Origin: Massilia sp. ZL223
GTDB taxonomy: Bacteria; Pseudomonadota; Gammaproteobacteria; Burkholderiales; Burkholderiaceae_D
Length of the DNA stretch: 64,000 bases
Reading direction: 5' to 3'
Assembly: GCF_018119395.1 (NCBI RefSeq)
Contig: NZ_JAGPWD010000001.1
Coordinates: 248,001 to 312,000, forward strand
The notes beneath the pieces are model-generated. The model saw only the letters and a list, made by a program, of their open reading frames with translations, had not been told where the DNA came from and searched no databases. Position 1 is the first letter of the stretch. Every line of letters starts with the position of its first letter. Shown piece by piece: positions 45,114 to 53,150 of the stretch. Position numbers and translations under genes: made by a program.

Positions 45114-45221
45114 GAACTCTCGAATTTGCATCAAGAGGCACACAGACAAAGCATTTCGCCGGGGCAGCAACAACAACCACTGCCAAAGCAGGGACCCCAC
45201 CCACTCTTGGAGGAGACATCC

Positions 45222-46229
45222 ATGCGTTTCAGATCCATCCTGCCGTACGCCGCAAGCGCCGTCCTGCTGACCACCTCGCTGGCCAGCCATGCCGAAGTCA
45301 CCGAACTGAAGGTCGCAGAGCAGTATGGCATCAGCTACCTGCCGCTGATGATCATGGAAGAACAGAAGCTGGTCGAGAAGCACGCGGCCGCGGCCGGCAT
45401 CCCCAACCTCAAGGTCTCGTGGGCCAAGTTCGCGGGCGGTAACGTCATGAACGACGCGCTGCTGTCCGACAGCCTGCACTTCGCGGCCGGCGGCGTGGCG
45501 CCCCTGGTGACCCTGTGGGCCAAGACCCGCACCAACTACGGCGTCAAGGCGGTGGCGGCGCTGAACTCGATGCCGCTCTACCTGAACACGCGCAACCCGA
45601 ACGTCAAGTCGATCAAGGATTTCACCGACAAGGACAAGATCGCCCTGCCGGCGGTGAAGGTCTCGATCCAGGCGGTGACCTTGCAGATGGCGGCCGAGCA
45701 GGCCTTCGGCCCCGGCAAGCAGAACCAGCTGGACAAGTTCACCGTGTCGATGAGCCACCCCGACGGCCAGGCGGCCCTGCTGTCGCCCAACAGCGAAGTC
45801 ACCGCGCACTTCAGCTCGCCGCCCTTCCAGTACCAGCAGCTCGAACAGCCTGGCGTGCGCAAGGTGCTCGACTCCTACCAGGTGCTGGGCGGCCCGGGCA
45901 CCTTCAACCTGGTGTGGGCGACCTCGAAATTCCGCGAAGACAATCCCAAGGTCTACGCCGCCTTCGTCAAGGCGCTCGACGAGGCGGTGGCGATGATCAA
46001 CAAGGACAAGAAGTGGGCGGCCGAGAGCTACCTGCGGATCTCGAAGGACAAGGACAGCGTCGACGACATCCTCAAGATGCTCAACGATCCGAACGTGGCC
46101 TACACCACGACCCCGCAGAATGTCGGCAAGTACGTGGACTTCATGCACAAGATCGGATCGATCAAGGTCAAGCCCGCCACGTGGAAGGACATGTTCTTCC
46201 CCAATGTGCACCACCTCCCGGGCAGCTGA
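45222..46229 (+). CDS. ABC importer substrate-binding protein (SsuA/TauA/NMT1 type)
   Basis: 335 residues. N-terminal signal peptide ends around SLASHA. Start fixed by TGGAGGAG upstream. The body (VAEQYGISYLPLMIMEEQKLVEKHA, AGGVAPLVTLWAK) is of the periplasmic-binding family used by nitrate, sulfonate, taurine and pyrimidine-precursor importers. With the ATPase and permease it should bring in the substrate of the pathway. Confidence 0.87.
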   Translation: MRFRSILPYAASAVLLTTSLASHAEVTELKVAEQYGISYLPLMIMEEQKLVEKHAAAAGIPNLKVSWAKFAGGNVMNDALLSDSLHFAAGGVAPLVTLWAKTRTNYGVKAVAALNSMPLYLNTRNPNVKSIKDFTDKDKIALPAVKVSIQAVTLQMAAEQAFGPGKQNQLDKFTVSMSHPDGQAALLSPNSEVTAHFSSPPFQYQQLEQPGVRKVLDSYQVLGGPGTFNLVWATSKFREDNPKVYAAFVKALDEAVAMINKDKKWAAESYLRISKDKDSVDDILKMLNDPNVAYTTTPQNVGKYVDFMHKIGSIKVKPATWKDMFFPNVHHLPGS

Positions 46230-46286
46230 CATTCGCCTGGCATCAGGACCACGCGCTTTTCCCTGCATGAGCAAAGGAAGGAAGTC

Positions 46287-47090
46287 ATGGACATGATTCA
46301 GAAACTGCAACCTGCCCCGTTACTCGACGTGCGCGACGTGACGCTGCAATACAAGACCAAGGCCCACCTGGTGACCGCGACCTACCGCGTGAACTTCCAG
46401 GTGTTCAAGTCGGACCGCTACGTGCTGCTCGGGCCTTCCGGCTGCGGCAAGAGCACCCTGCTGAAGGCGATCGGCGGCTACCTCAACCCCACCGAAGGCG
46501 AGATCCGGCTGAAGGACAAGCTGGTGTGCCGTCCCGGCCCTGACCGCATGATGGTGTTCCAGGAATTCGACCAGCTGCTGCCCTGGAAGACGGTCAAGGA
46601 GAACGTGATGTTCCCCCTGCTCTCTTCCGGCAAGCTGAAGGGGAAGGCGGCGGAAGACAAGGCCATGCAGTACATCGAGAAGGTGAAGCTGGCCAAGTTC
46701 GCCGACCACCACCCGCACATGCTGTCGGGCGGGATGAAGCAGCGGGTGGCGATCGCGCGCGGCATGGCGATGGAGCCGGACGTGCTGCTGATGGACGAAC
46801 CCTATGCGGCGCTCGACGCCCTCACCCGCCGCAAGATGCAGGACGAACTGCTGCAGCTGTGGGACGAGACCCATTTCACGGTGCTGTTCGTGACCCACTC
46901 GATCCCGGAAGCGATCAAGTGCGGCAGCCGCATCCTGCTGCTGTCGCCGCACCCCGGCCAGGTCAAGGCCGAACTGGCGAGCGTGCCGCGCGACGAGACC
47001 GACCCGCGGGCGGCCAAGGAGCTCGAAAACCAGATCCACCAGATGTTGTTCGCAGATGAAGTCGAAGACAAGGAGGTGCAGCATGTCTAA
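46287..47090 (+). CDS. ABC importer ATPase (SsuB/TauB type)
   Basis: 267 residues: Walker A GPSGCGKST, Q-loop FQEFDQLLPWKTV, signature LSGGMKQR, Walker B VLLMDEPYAALDA, then the H-loop THS. The EFDQLLPW segment around the Q-loop is typical of the sulfonate/nitrate branch. It overlaps the permease gene by eight bases. Confidence 0.92.
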   Translation: MDMIQKLQPAPLLDVRDVTLQYKTKAHLVTATYRVNFQVFKSDRYVLLGPSGCGKSTLLKAIGGYLNPTEGEIRLKDKLVCRPGPDRMMVFQEFDQLLPWKTVKENVMFPLLSSGKLKGKAAEDKAMQYIEKVKLAKFADHHPHMLSGGMKQRVAIARGMAMEPDVLLMDEPYAALDALTRRKMQDELLQLWDETHFTVLFVTHSIPEAIKCGSRILLLSPHPGQVKAELASVPRDETDPRAAKELENQIHQMLFADEVEDKEVQHV

Positions 47091-47958
47091 GGATGCCGTT
47101 CTCTGGCCCCGCCCGTCCTTCCAGCGCGAAACGCTCGATTCGGCGGCGTTCGGCGTCGTGGAAAAGCCGCTCTCGGCCTTCGAGAAGCTGTACAACTACA
47201 GCGTCGTGCGCAAGACCGCGATCCTGGTCTTCCTGATGGTGGTGTGGGAAGTCGGCGCCCGCATGCTCGGCAACGAGCTGCTGTTCCCGACCTTCGTCGC
47301 CACCGTCGAAGCCTTCTTCAGGGGCATCGCCAGCGGTGAGCTGATCCTCAAGGTGTGGGCCTCGCTCAAGGTGCTCCTGATCGGCTACTGGGCCGGCATC
47401 GCGCTGGCGGCGGTGCTGACCGCGATCGGGATCGCCTCCAAGATCGGCACCGACTTCCTCGAAACCCTGACCTCGATGTTCAACCCGCTGCCGGCGATCG
47501 CGCTGCTGCCGATCGCGCTGATCTGGTTCGGCCTGGGCAACGGCAGCCTGGTGTTCGTGCTGGTCCACTCGGTGCTGTGGGCGGTGGCGCTGAATACCCA
47601 CTCGGGCTTCCTGGCGGTGTCCAACACCATGCGCATGGTCGGCCGCAACTACGGCCTGGGCGGCTTCACCTACGTGACCAGGATCCTGATCCCGGCCGCC
47701 TTCCCCAGCATCCTGACCGGTCTCAAGATCGGCTGGGCCTTCGCCTGGCGCACCCTGATCGCCTCCGAGCTGGTGTTCGGCGTGAGCTCCGGTTCGGGCG
47801 GCCTGGGCTGGTTCATCTACGAGAACAAGAACATGCTCGAGATCCCGAACGTGTTCGCCGGCCTGCTGACCGTGATCCTGATCGGCCTGGTGGTGGAGAA
47901 CCTGGTGTTCCGCACCATCGAGAACAACACCGTGCGCAAGTGGGGCATGCAGAACTGA
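47083..47958 (+). CDS. ABC importer permease (SsuC/TauC type)
   Basis: 291 residues with about six membrane helices. The cytoplasmic coupling loop is TSMFNPLPAIALLPIALIWFG, and the later RILIPAAFPSILTGLKIG is the BPD permease motif. A homodimer should form the channel. Its start lies inside the ATPase gene, indicating translational coupling. Confidence 0.9.
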   Translation: MSKDAVLWPRPSFQRETLDSAAFGVVEKPLSAFEKLYNYSVVRKTAILVFLMVVWEVGARMLGNELLFPTFVATVEAFFRGIASGELILKVWASLKVLLIGYWAGIALAAVLTAIGIASKIGTDFLETLTSMFNPLPAIALLPIALIWFGLGNGSLVFVLVHSVLWAVALNTHSGFLAVSNTMRMVGRNYGLGGFTYVTRILIPAAFPSILTGLKIGWAFAWRTLIASELVFGVSSGSGGLGWFIYENKNMLEIPNVFAGLLTVILIGLVVENLVFRTIENNTVRKWGMQN

Positions 47959-47974
47959 AGCCAGGGAGACCGAG

Positions 47975-48922
47975 ATGAAGATTGTGATCTGCGAATTCAT
48001 GGACGAGAGCGCGGTCGACGCCCTGCGCCAGCGCTTCGAGGTGCGCTACGACCCCGCGCTGGTCGACCGGCGCGCCGAGCTGGAACGGCTGCTGGCGGAC
48101 GCCGAGGCGCTGGTGGTGCGCAACCGCACCCAGGTCGATGGCGGACTGCTCGACGCCGCGCCGCGGCTGCGGGTGGTCGGCCGCCTCGGGGTAGGACTGG
48201 ACAACATCGACGTGGCGGCCTGCGAGGCGCGCGGCGTGGCCGTGATCCCGGCCACCGGGGCCAACGCCCTGGCGGTGGCGGAGTACGTGGTCGCCTGCGG
48301 CATGATGCTGCTGCGCGGCGCCTACCTGTCGAGCGACGCGGTGGCGTCCGGCGCCTGGCCGCGCACCAGGCTGTCCGAGGGCCGGGAAACCGGCGGCAAG
48401 ACGCTCGGCCTGGTCGGCTTCGGGGGCATCGGCCGCCTGACGGCGCGTCTGGCCAAGGGGCTCGGGATGCAGGTCGTCGCCTACGACCCGATCCTGCCCA
48501 GGGATGCGCCGGTGTGGGAAGAAACCGGCGTCAAGCGCCTCGACCTGGACATGCTGCTGGCCCAGTCCGATGTCGTCAGCCTGCATGTCCCGCTCACCGA
48601 CGCCACCCGCGGCCTGATGAACATGACGCGGATCGCCGCCATGAAGCCGGGCGCGGTCCTGATCAACACCGCGCGCGGCGGCATCGTGGACGAGATGGCG
48701 CTCGCCGAGGCGCTGCGCCAGGGCCGCCTGGCAGGCGCCGCGCTCGACGTGTTCGGTCAGGAACCGCTGCCCGCCGGCTCGGCGCTGGCGAACGTGCCCA
48801 ACCTGGTCCTGACGCCGCACATCGGCGGCGTCACGCGCGAATCGAACGAGCGCGTGAGCGCGCTGATCGCCGAGAAGGTCGCCGACCGCCTGCTGGAACT
48901 CGACGCCATGGAGCAGGCATGA
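47975..48922 (+). CDS. D-2-hydroxyacid dehydrogenase family protein (SlcC-like candidate)
   Basis: 315 residues. Rossmann motif GLVGFGGIGRLTARLAKGLG; catalytic Arg in INTARGG, Glu in the DVFGQEP region and His in TPHIGG. The opening CEFMDESAVDAL and VVRNRTQVD stretches recall (S)-sulfolactate dehydrogenase SlcC, but phosphoglycerate-dehydrogenase-like enzymes with other substrates cannot be excluded. NAD-linked interconversion of a 2-hydroxy and a 2-oxo acid is secure as a class prediction. Its stop overlaps the next start (ATGA). Confidence 0.83.
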   Translation: MKIVICEFMDESAVDALRQRFEVRYDPALVDRRAELERLLADAEALVVRNRTQVDGGLLDAAPRLRVVGRLGVGLDNIDVAACEARGVAVIPATGANALAVAEYVVACGMMLLRGAYLSSDAVASGAWPRTRLSEGRETGGKTLGLVGFGGIGRLTARLAKGLGMQVVAYDPILPRDAPVWEETGVKRLDLDMLLAQSDVVSLHVPLTDATRGLMNMTRIAAMKPGAVLINTARGGIVDEMALAEALRQGRLAGAALDVFGQEPLPAGSALANVPNLVLTPHIGGVTRESNERVSALIAEKVADRLLELDAMEQA

Positions 48923-49923
48923 CGGCCCTCTCGATGGCAGAACTGGCAGCGTTGGCCACCGATGCGCTGGTGCGCGCCGGCGCCGGTCCCGAGATGGCGG
49001 CCGCCACGGCGCGTGCGCTGGTGGCGGCGGAAGCGCAGGGGCTGGCCTCGCATGGCCTGTCGCGCGTGGCGCAGTATGCGGGCCACCTGCGCTGCGGCCG
49101 CGTGAACGGCGAAGCGCGGCCGCGCATGCGGCAGCACAAAGCGGCGGCGCTGCTGGTCGACGCCCAGGAAGGCCTGGCCTTCCCCGCCTGCGCACTGGCG
49201 GTGCGCGAGGCGATCCGCAGCGCGGGCGAAGCCGGCGCAGCCTTCGCCGGCGTCACCAACAGCCACCATTTCGGCGCCGCCGCCTATCACCTCGAACCGG
49301 TGGCCGAGGCCGGGATGGTCGGCCTTGCGTTCGGCAACTCGCCGGCGGCCATGCCGGCCTGGGGCGGCAAGCGCGCGCTGTTCGGCACCAACCCGATCGC
49401 CGCCGTCTTCCCGCGCCGCGCCGGGCCGCCGCTGGTCATCGACCTGTCGCTGTCGGAAGTCGCACGCGGCAAGCTGATGGTGGCGGCCAAGCAGGGCAAG
49501 CCGATCCCGGAAGGGTGGGCGCTCGACAAGGACGGCAACCCGACCACCGACCCGCAGGCCGGACTGGAAGGCATGATGCTGCCGGCGGGCGGCGTCAAGG
49601 GCGCGATGCTGGCGCTGGTGGTCGAGCTGCTGTGCTGCGCGCTGACCGGCGCGGCCTATGGCTTCGAGGCCGATTCCTTCTTCACCGACGAAGGCAACCG
49701 GCCGCGCATCGGCCAGGCCTTCCTGGTGATCGATCCGGGCGCGCTGGCGGGCGCCGGCGTGTTCGACGAGCGCATCGAGACCCTGGTGTCCGCCATGCTG
49801 GCGGACGCCGACGTGCGCCTGCCGGGCCAGCGGCGCCATGCCCTTGCACTGGCCGCCGAGAAGGAAGGCATCGAGATCGCGCCGGCACTGCTCGGGCAGC
49901 TGCAGGCCCTGGCCGGCGCCTGA
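48919..49923 (+). CDS. Ldh/malate/sulfolactate dehydrogenase family protein (ComC-like candidate)
   Basis: 334 residues of the type II malate/L-lactate/L-sulfolactate dehydrogenase fold: SHGLSRV, TNSHHFGAAAYH with the candidate catalytic histidine, and FGTNPIAAVFPR for NAD(P) binding. The family includes ComC, which handles (R)-sulfolactate and sulfopyruvate. Together with the preceding dehydrogenase of opposite fold, it could invert the stereochemistry of a 2-hydroxy acid through the 2-oxo acid. Confidence 0.85.
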   Translation: MTALSMAELAALATDALVRAGAGPEMAAATARALVAAEAQGLASHGLSRVAQYAGHLRCGRVNGEARPRMRQHKAAALLVDAQEGLAFPACALAVREAIRSAGEAGAAFAGVTNSHHFGAAAYHLEPVAEAGMVGLAFGNSPAAMPAWGGKRALFGTNPIAAVFPRRAGPPLVIDLSLSEVARGKLMVAAKQGKPIPEGWALDKDGNPTTDPQAGLEGMMLPAGGVKGAMLALVVELLCCALTGAAYGFEADSFFTDEGNRPRIGQAFLVIDPGALAGAGVFDERIETLVSAMLADADVRLPGQRRHALALAAEKEGIEIAPALLGQLQALAGA

Positions 49924-49936
49924 ACCGGGAGGAGCG

Positions 49937-50674
49937 ATGGCCTTCGGCGCCGACACGATCGCGCTGCTGGCGCTCACCATCCTCCTCGCGTACACCGTCT
50001 TCGGCCTGACCGGCTTCGGCTCCGCGATCACGGCGATGCCGCTGCTGGTCCAGCTGATCCCGCTGCGCATGGCGGTGCCGCTGATGCTGGTCTTCGACCT
50101 GGCGGCGGGCCTGCTGATGGGCCTCAAGAACCGGCGCGTGGTCAACCGCAAGGAGCTGCTGCGCCTGGTGCCCTTCATGCTGGCCGGGATGGCCATCGGC
50201 CTGTTCGCCCTCGTCAATGCGCCCGAGCGCCTGCTGCTGCTGACGCTCGGCATCTTCATCCTCGCCTACTGCGCCTGGAGCCTGGTGCTGCAGCCAGGCA
50301 TCCGGCCGATCGGCAGCCGCTGGGCGATGCCGCTCGGGATCGCCGGCGGCATCTTCACCGCGCTGTTCGGCACCGGCGGGCCGATCTACACGATCTACCT
50401 GGCGCGCCGCCTGGACGACAAGCTGATCCTGCGCGCGACGATCAGCACCCTCATCTTCATCAGCGGCCTGTCGCGGCTGGCGATGTTCTCCACCGCCGGG
50501 CTGTACCGGCAGGAGTCGCTGCTGGTGCTGGCGGCCTTCCTGCTGCCTTGCGCGCTCGCCGGGCTCTACCTGGGAAACCACCTGCACAGCCGCCTGCCGG
50601 CCGCACGGGTTGTGCAGGCGATCTGGGGGGTGCTGATCCTGGGTGGGGTGAGCCTAGTGGTTCGCAATCTCTGA
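49937..50674 (+). CDS. TauE/SafE (TSUP) family exporter
   Basis: 245 residues with about seven to eight hydrophobic helices; start fixed by GGGAGGAG upstream. The repeated Gly-Phe-Gly loop FGLTGFGSAI and the second-half FGTGGPIYTIYLARRLD are TSUP features. Members export sulfite, sulfoacetate or related anions. It is the last gene of the operon, 13 bases after the Ldh-type gene, which suggests that the pathway releases an anion needing export. Confidence 0.87.
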   Translation: MAFGADTIALLALTILLAYTVFGLTGFGSAITAMPLLVQLIPLRMAVPLMLVFDLAAGLLMGLKNRRVVNRKELLRLVPFMLAGMAIGLFALVNAPERLLLLTLGIFILAYCAWSLVLQPGIRPIGSRWAMPLGIAGGIFTALFGTGGPIYTIYLARRLDDKLILRATISTLIFISGLSRLAMFSTAGLYRQESLLVLAAFLLPCALAGLYLGNHLHSRLPAARVVQAIWGVLILGGVSLVVRNL

Positions 50675-50828
50675 AGCCCAGCGGTGCGTTGCGAGCGGCC
50701 AAGGTGTATCTGACTAAGGGCGCCTACCAAACCCGTTCCTTGCCCTGATGGCAACAAGCTCTTACACTAAGTCATACCGACGGTCTGCTATCGGCCAGAA
50801 GCAGTCATTCTGAATCGCCACGAGTTTC

Positions 50829-51644
50829 CTAGACACTCGCGAGCCGCTTGAAATACTGCTTTTCATACTCGACCGGCGACAAGTCATTGCTGAAGCTGTG
50901 CCGGCGCTTCGGATTGTAAAACATCTCGATGTAATCGAAGACATCCTGCTTTGCTTCATTCCGGGTACCGCAGGTTTTGCGTCGGATCCGTTCCCTTTTT
51001 AAGAGCTGGAAGAAGCTTTCGGCCACGGCGTTATCGTGGCAGTTCCCACGTCGACTCATGCTTTGCTGCAGATTGTGCTGGTCCAGGAAGTCGCGCCAGT
51101 CGTAGCTGCTGAACTGACTGCCCTGATCGGAATGCACCATTACCGTATTCTTGGGCTGACGCCGCCAGACCGCCATCAAGAGCGCATTCATCGCCAGCTC
51201 GCGATCGATGCGTGAACTCATCGACCAGCCAACCACCTGACGCGAAAACAGGTCCAGTACAACGGCCAGATAAAGCCAGCCTTCGTAAGTGCGAATGTAC
51301 GTAATATCGGTCACCCAAACGCGGTTGGGTTCCTGCACGTCGAACTGGCGCTGCAGATGATTAGGCGCTACCAGCGAAGGGGCACCGCCACGTTTATATT
51401 TCCGCTTGGCGTAGCCGGTTTGCGAACGAATTCCGGCCGATCTCATAAGACGGTGGACGCGATTGATACCGCATTGTTCACCGAGCTCGCGCAGATCGTC
51501 GCTGACCTTGCGATAGCCGTACACGCTGCCGCTTTCCAGCCACGATTCCTTGATCGGCACGAGTAGGCGCTTGTCTTCTCTGGCTCGCTTGCTTTCAGGG
51601 TTCAGGCGCCAAGCATAGAAGCCGCTCGGATGCACCTCGAGCAC
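50829..51644 (-). CDS. IS3-family transposase OrfB (DDE integrase domain)
   Basis: 271 residues from a GTG, but the frame stays open further upstream into orfA, so the active product should be the OrfAB fusion. DDE residues: TDITYI (first Asp), VHSDQGSQF (second Asp) and DNAVAESFFQLLKRE (Glu). An HTH_21-type region precedes the core. Complete and apparently functional. Confidence 0.93.
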   Translation of the reverse strand: MLEVHPSGFYAWRLNPESKRAREDKRLLVPIKESWLESGSVYGYRKVSDDLRELGEQCGINRVHRLMRSAGIRSQTGYAKRKYKRGGAPSLVAPNHLQRQFDVQEPNRVWVTDITYIRTYEGWLYLAVVLDLFSRQVVGWSMSSRIDRELAMNALLMAVWRRQPKNTVMVHSDQGSQFSSYDWRDFLDQHNLQQSMSRRGNCHDNAVAESFFQLLKRERIRRKTCGTRNEAKQDVFDYIEMFYNPKRRHSFSNDLSPVEYEKQYFKRLASV

Positions 51645-51700
51645 TTTGCACAGCCGGCGTACCGGGAACTGGTCCTGTAACTGAGCAATTAAGGTGTACC

Positions 51701-51979
51701 TTACCCGGACGTCTTGGCAAAGTACACCGCGGCCTTTTTCAAGATGTCACGCTCCTCGGTGACGCGCTTGAGCTCGGCCCTCAGGCGCCGCATCTCGTCG
51801 GACTGGCTATCGGCAACCTTGCGCTCCGCCTCGGGTACGCTATAGCGCTTCGTCCAGGCGTACAGGCTGTGGATGCTTATCCCGAGCCGTGCTGCCACTT
51901 CGCCCGCCGCGTGACCGCCCTGCGCCACTTGCTTGACAGCTGCAATCTTGAATTCCTCTGTGTACCGCTTCCCGCTCAT
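51701..51979 (-). CDS. IS3-family transposase OrfA
   Basis: 92 residues: helix-turn-helix (HAAGEVAARLGISIHSLYAW) and a C-terminal leucine-zipper-like helix (MRRLRAELKRVTEERDILKKA). The codons for ILKK run over TTGAAAAAGG, a likely -1 slippage site feeding ribosomes into the OrfB frame. Confidence 0.92.
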   Translation of the reverse strand: MSGKRYTEEFKIAAVKQVAQGGHAAGEVAARLGISIHSLYAWTKRYSVPEAERKVADSQSDEMRRLRAELKRVTEERDILKKAAVYFAKTSG

Positions 51980-52071
51980 ACTTTCTCCTTGTGCCCGACA
52001 TTATGGCTCAGGAGTGTCTACGATAGTCGTGGCGATTCATTCACCACATCTGTTTGTCAAGCGAGTATGTA

Positions 52072-52303
52072 ATGTCATCCATCAAAATCTACGATGTGGT
52101 CAGAATCAAAGAACTGCGTAAGCCAGTCGATTTTCAGCCCGACGGTACTAGCGTTCGCGCCAAGCGTTGGCGATGTGGCAGCAGTTATCGAGGTGTACAG
52201 TAACCCTCCAGGCTATGAGCTTGAGTGCAGAGGAAAAGACGGAATTACCATTTGGCTTTGGTCATTCGCGCCTGAAGATGTCCAGCTTGAAGTAGTGGCC
52301 TGA
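52072..52303 (+). pseudogene. DUF4926-like gene broken by a one-base frameshift
   Basis: The first frame reads MSSIKIYDVVRIKELRKP, the second VGDVAAVIEVYSNPP and then GYELECRGKDG. Together they match the DUF4926 pattern of a small beta-barrel (xYDVV...GDVGxVVEVY...YEVEF). The switch falls near 52150: removing one T in AGCGTTCGCGCC restores SVAPSVGDV. Genes of this family often sit near toxin-immunity loci. A real slip or a sequencing error are both possible. Confidence 0.6.
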
Positions 52304-52431
52304 CTAGCGGTCTCGCCGCTGTTCCAATGTCTGCAATGGGTCGGTTGCGGTCCTTCGCTGGTAGACTGCCTCGGCCAGAAGCGGACCTCCCCCGATCATT
52401 AAGAGCGACCTGTTACTGAAAACGACCTGCG
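52304..52431. repeat. dispersed motif copy between the DUF4926 remnant and the Imm63 gene
   Basis: At 52339-52390: GGTCGGTTGCGGTCC then CTCGGCCAGAAGCGGACCTCC. It resembles the copies at 50778-50810 and 36134-36190 and, inverted, 52928-52960. Confidence 0.45.
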
Positions 52432-52839
52432 ATGGAAAAACTGACCCTATCCGGTCTTGCGGCCGAGTTTCGCTCAATGGCTGAGCACTTGGATGTGGAG
52501 CCGTACTACAAGGCATTCCATACCTTCCCGCAGCATGATGGAGCGCCCCATGTTGAGATGAGATCCGGAAAGTTTGAGTTCGTGGTAACTGAACGTGGCT
52601 CGGAACTCGAAAGGATATCGGGGCTCGATAATGATGAGGTCCTGTATATGCTTTTTGAGGGGATCACCTCTATCATGGCCACCTCGTATGAACTACGCAA
52701 TCGAAAGCCGACTGGTGATGGCAGGGCCGTGTGGTTCCCATATCAAGAGAACTTAATGGCAGGATTAAGACCATCTTGGGGAGTACGACTGAGAGCAGAG
52801 CACGAACAAATCTTGCAGAAGTCCCCGCTCCGGCAATGA
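52432..52839 (+). CDS. Imm63-family (polymorphic toxin immunity) protein
   Basis: 135 residues. GAPHVEMRSGKFEFVVTERGSE, here broken after 20 at the repeat of the family core, is followed by DNDEVLYMLFEGITSIMATSYELRNR; these PHVE, ERG, DEVLYxLF and YELRNR blocks fit immunity protein 63 as I know it. The family is thought to neutralise contact-dependent or polymorphic toxins in the cytoplasm. No toxin gene is present beside it, so it is an orphan. Codon use is less GC-biased than in the flanks, consistent with acquisition. Confidence 0.65.
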   Translation: MEKLTLSGLAAEFRSMAEHLDVEPYYKAFHTFPQHDGAPHVEMRSGKFEFVVTERGSELERISGLDNDEVLYMLFEGITSIMATSYELRNRKPTGDGRAVWFPYQENLMAGLRPSWGVRLRAEHEQILQKSPLRQ

Positions 52840-53087
52840 CACTGGCCTTTGGCCGGGGAGCAAAAAGGCCTGCTGCACCTTGTGAGAGCGAGTAGCAAAG
52901 CCACTACGGAGCACAGGAACCCAAGGGTCCGCTTCGGGTCGATAGCGGACGTACGCAGGCTCATTCAGAGCATTAGCATGGCGTCCGTGTTTGCAGACGG
53001 ACTGATGCCCAAGCACTTCTTCCCCAACACCTTTGGCCGCTCATAGCCGCCCAGCTTCCGGCCCACCGCCGAGAACAGCGCCGGTGC
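52840..53087. other. intergenic stretch with an inverted copy of the dispersed motif
   Basis: No gene recognised. 52928-52960 contains GGGTCCGCTTCGGGTCGATAG, cut here, the inverse of the CTATCGACCCGAAGCGGACC form of the dispersed motif. Short frames such as one reading AIDPKRTLGFLC are readings of that repeat, not proteins. Confidence 0.45.
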
Positions 53088-53118
53088 AAAAAAACTCCCG
53101 GCGAAACCCCACCGGGAG
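53088..53118 (-). terminator. intrinsic terminator of dctA
   Basis: On the minus strand CTCCCGG and CCGGGAG form the stem, followed by seven Ts, about 35 bp after the dctA stop. Confidence 0.8.
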
Positions 53119-53150
53119 AGCACAAGGAAAACCAGTTCAGCCGCAGCCTG

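Larger units (their letters stand above)
50811..52039 (-). mobile_element. complete IS3-family insertion sequence, 1229 bp
   Basis: Terminal inverted repeats begin TGAATCGCCACGA on both ends and continue to about 28 bp with four mismatches. The 3-bp target TTC is duplicated at 50808-50810 and 52040-52042. It encodes OrfA and OrfB on the minus strand in the usual overlapping -1 arrangement. The insertion split one member of the dispersed motif family. Confidence 0.93.

Noticed and set aside
52743..53016. Minus-strand frames containing AIDPKRTLGFLC
   Set aside because: This peptide is a reading of the dispersed intergenic motif, which is commonly mis-called as protein.
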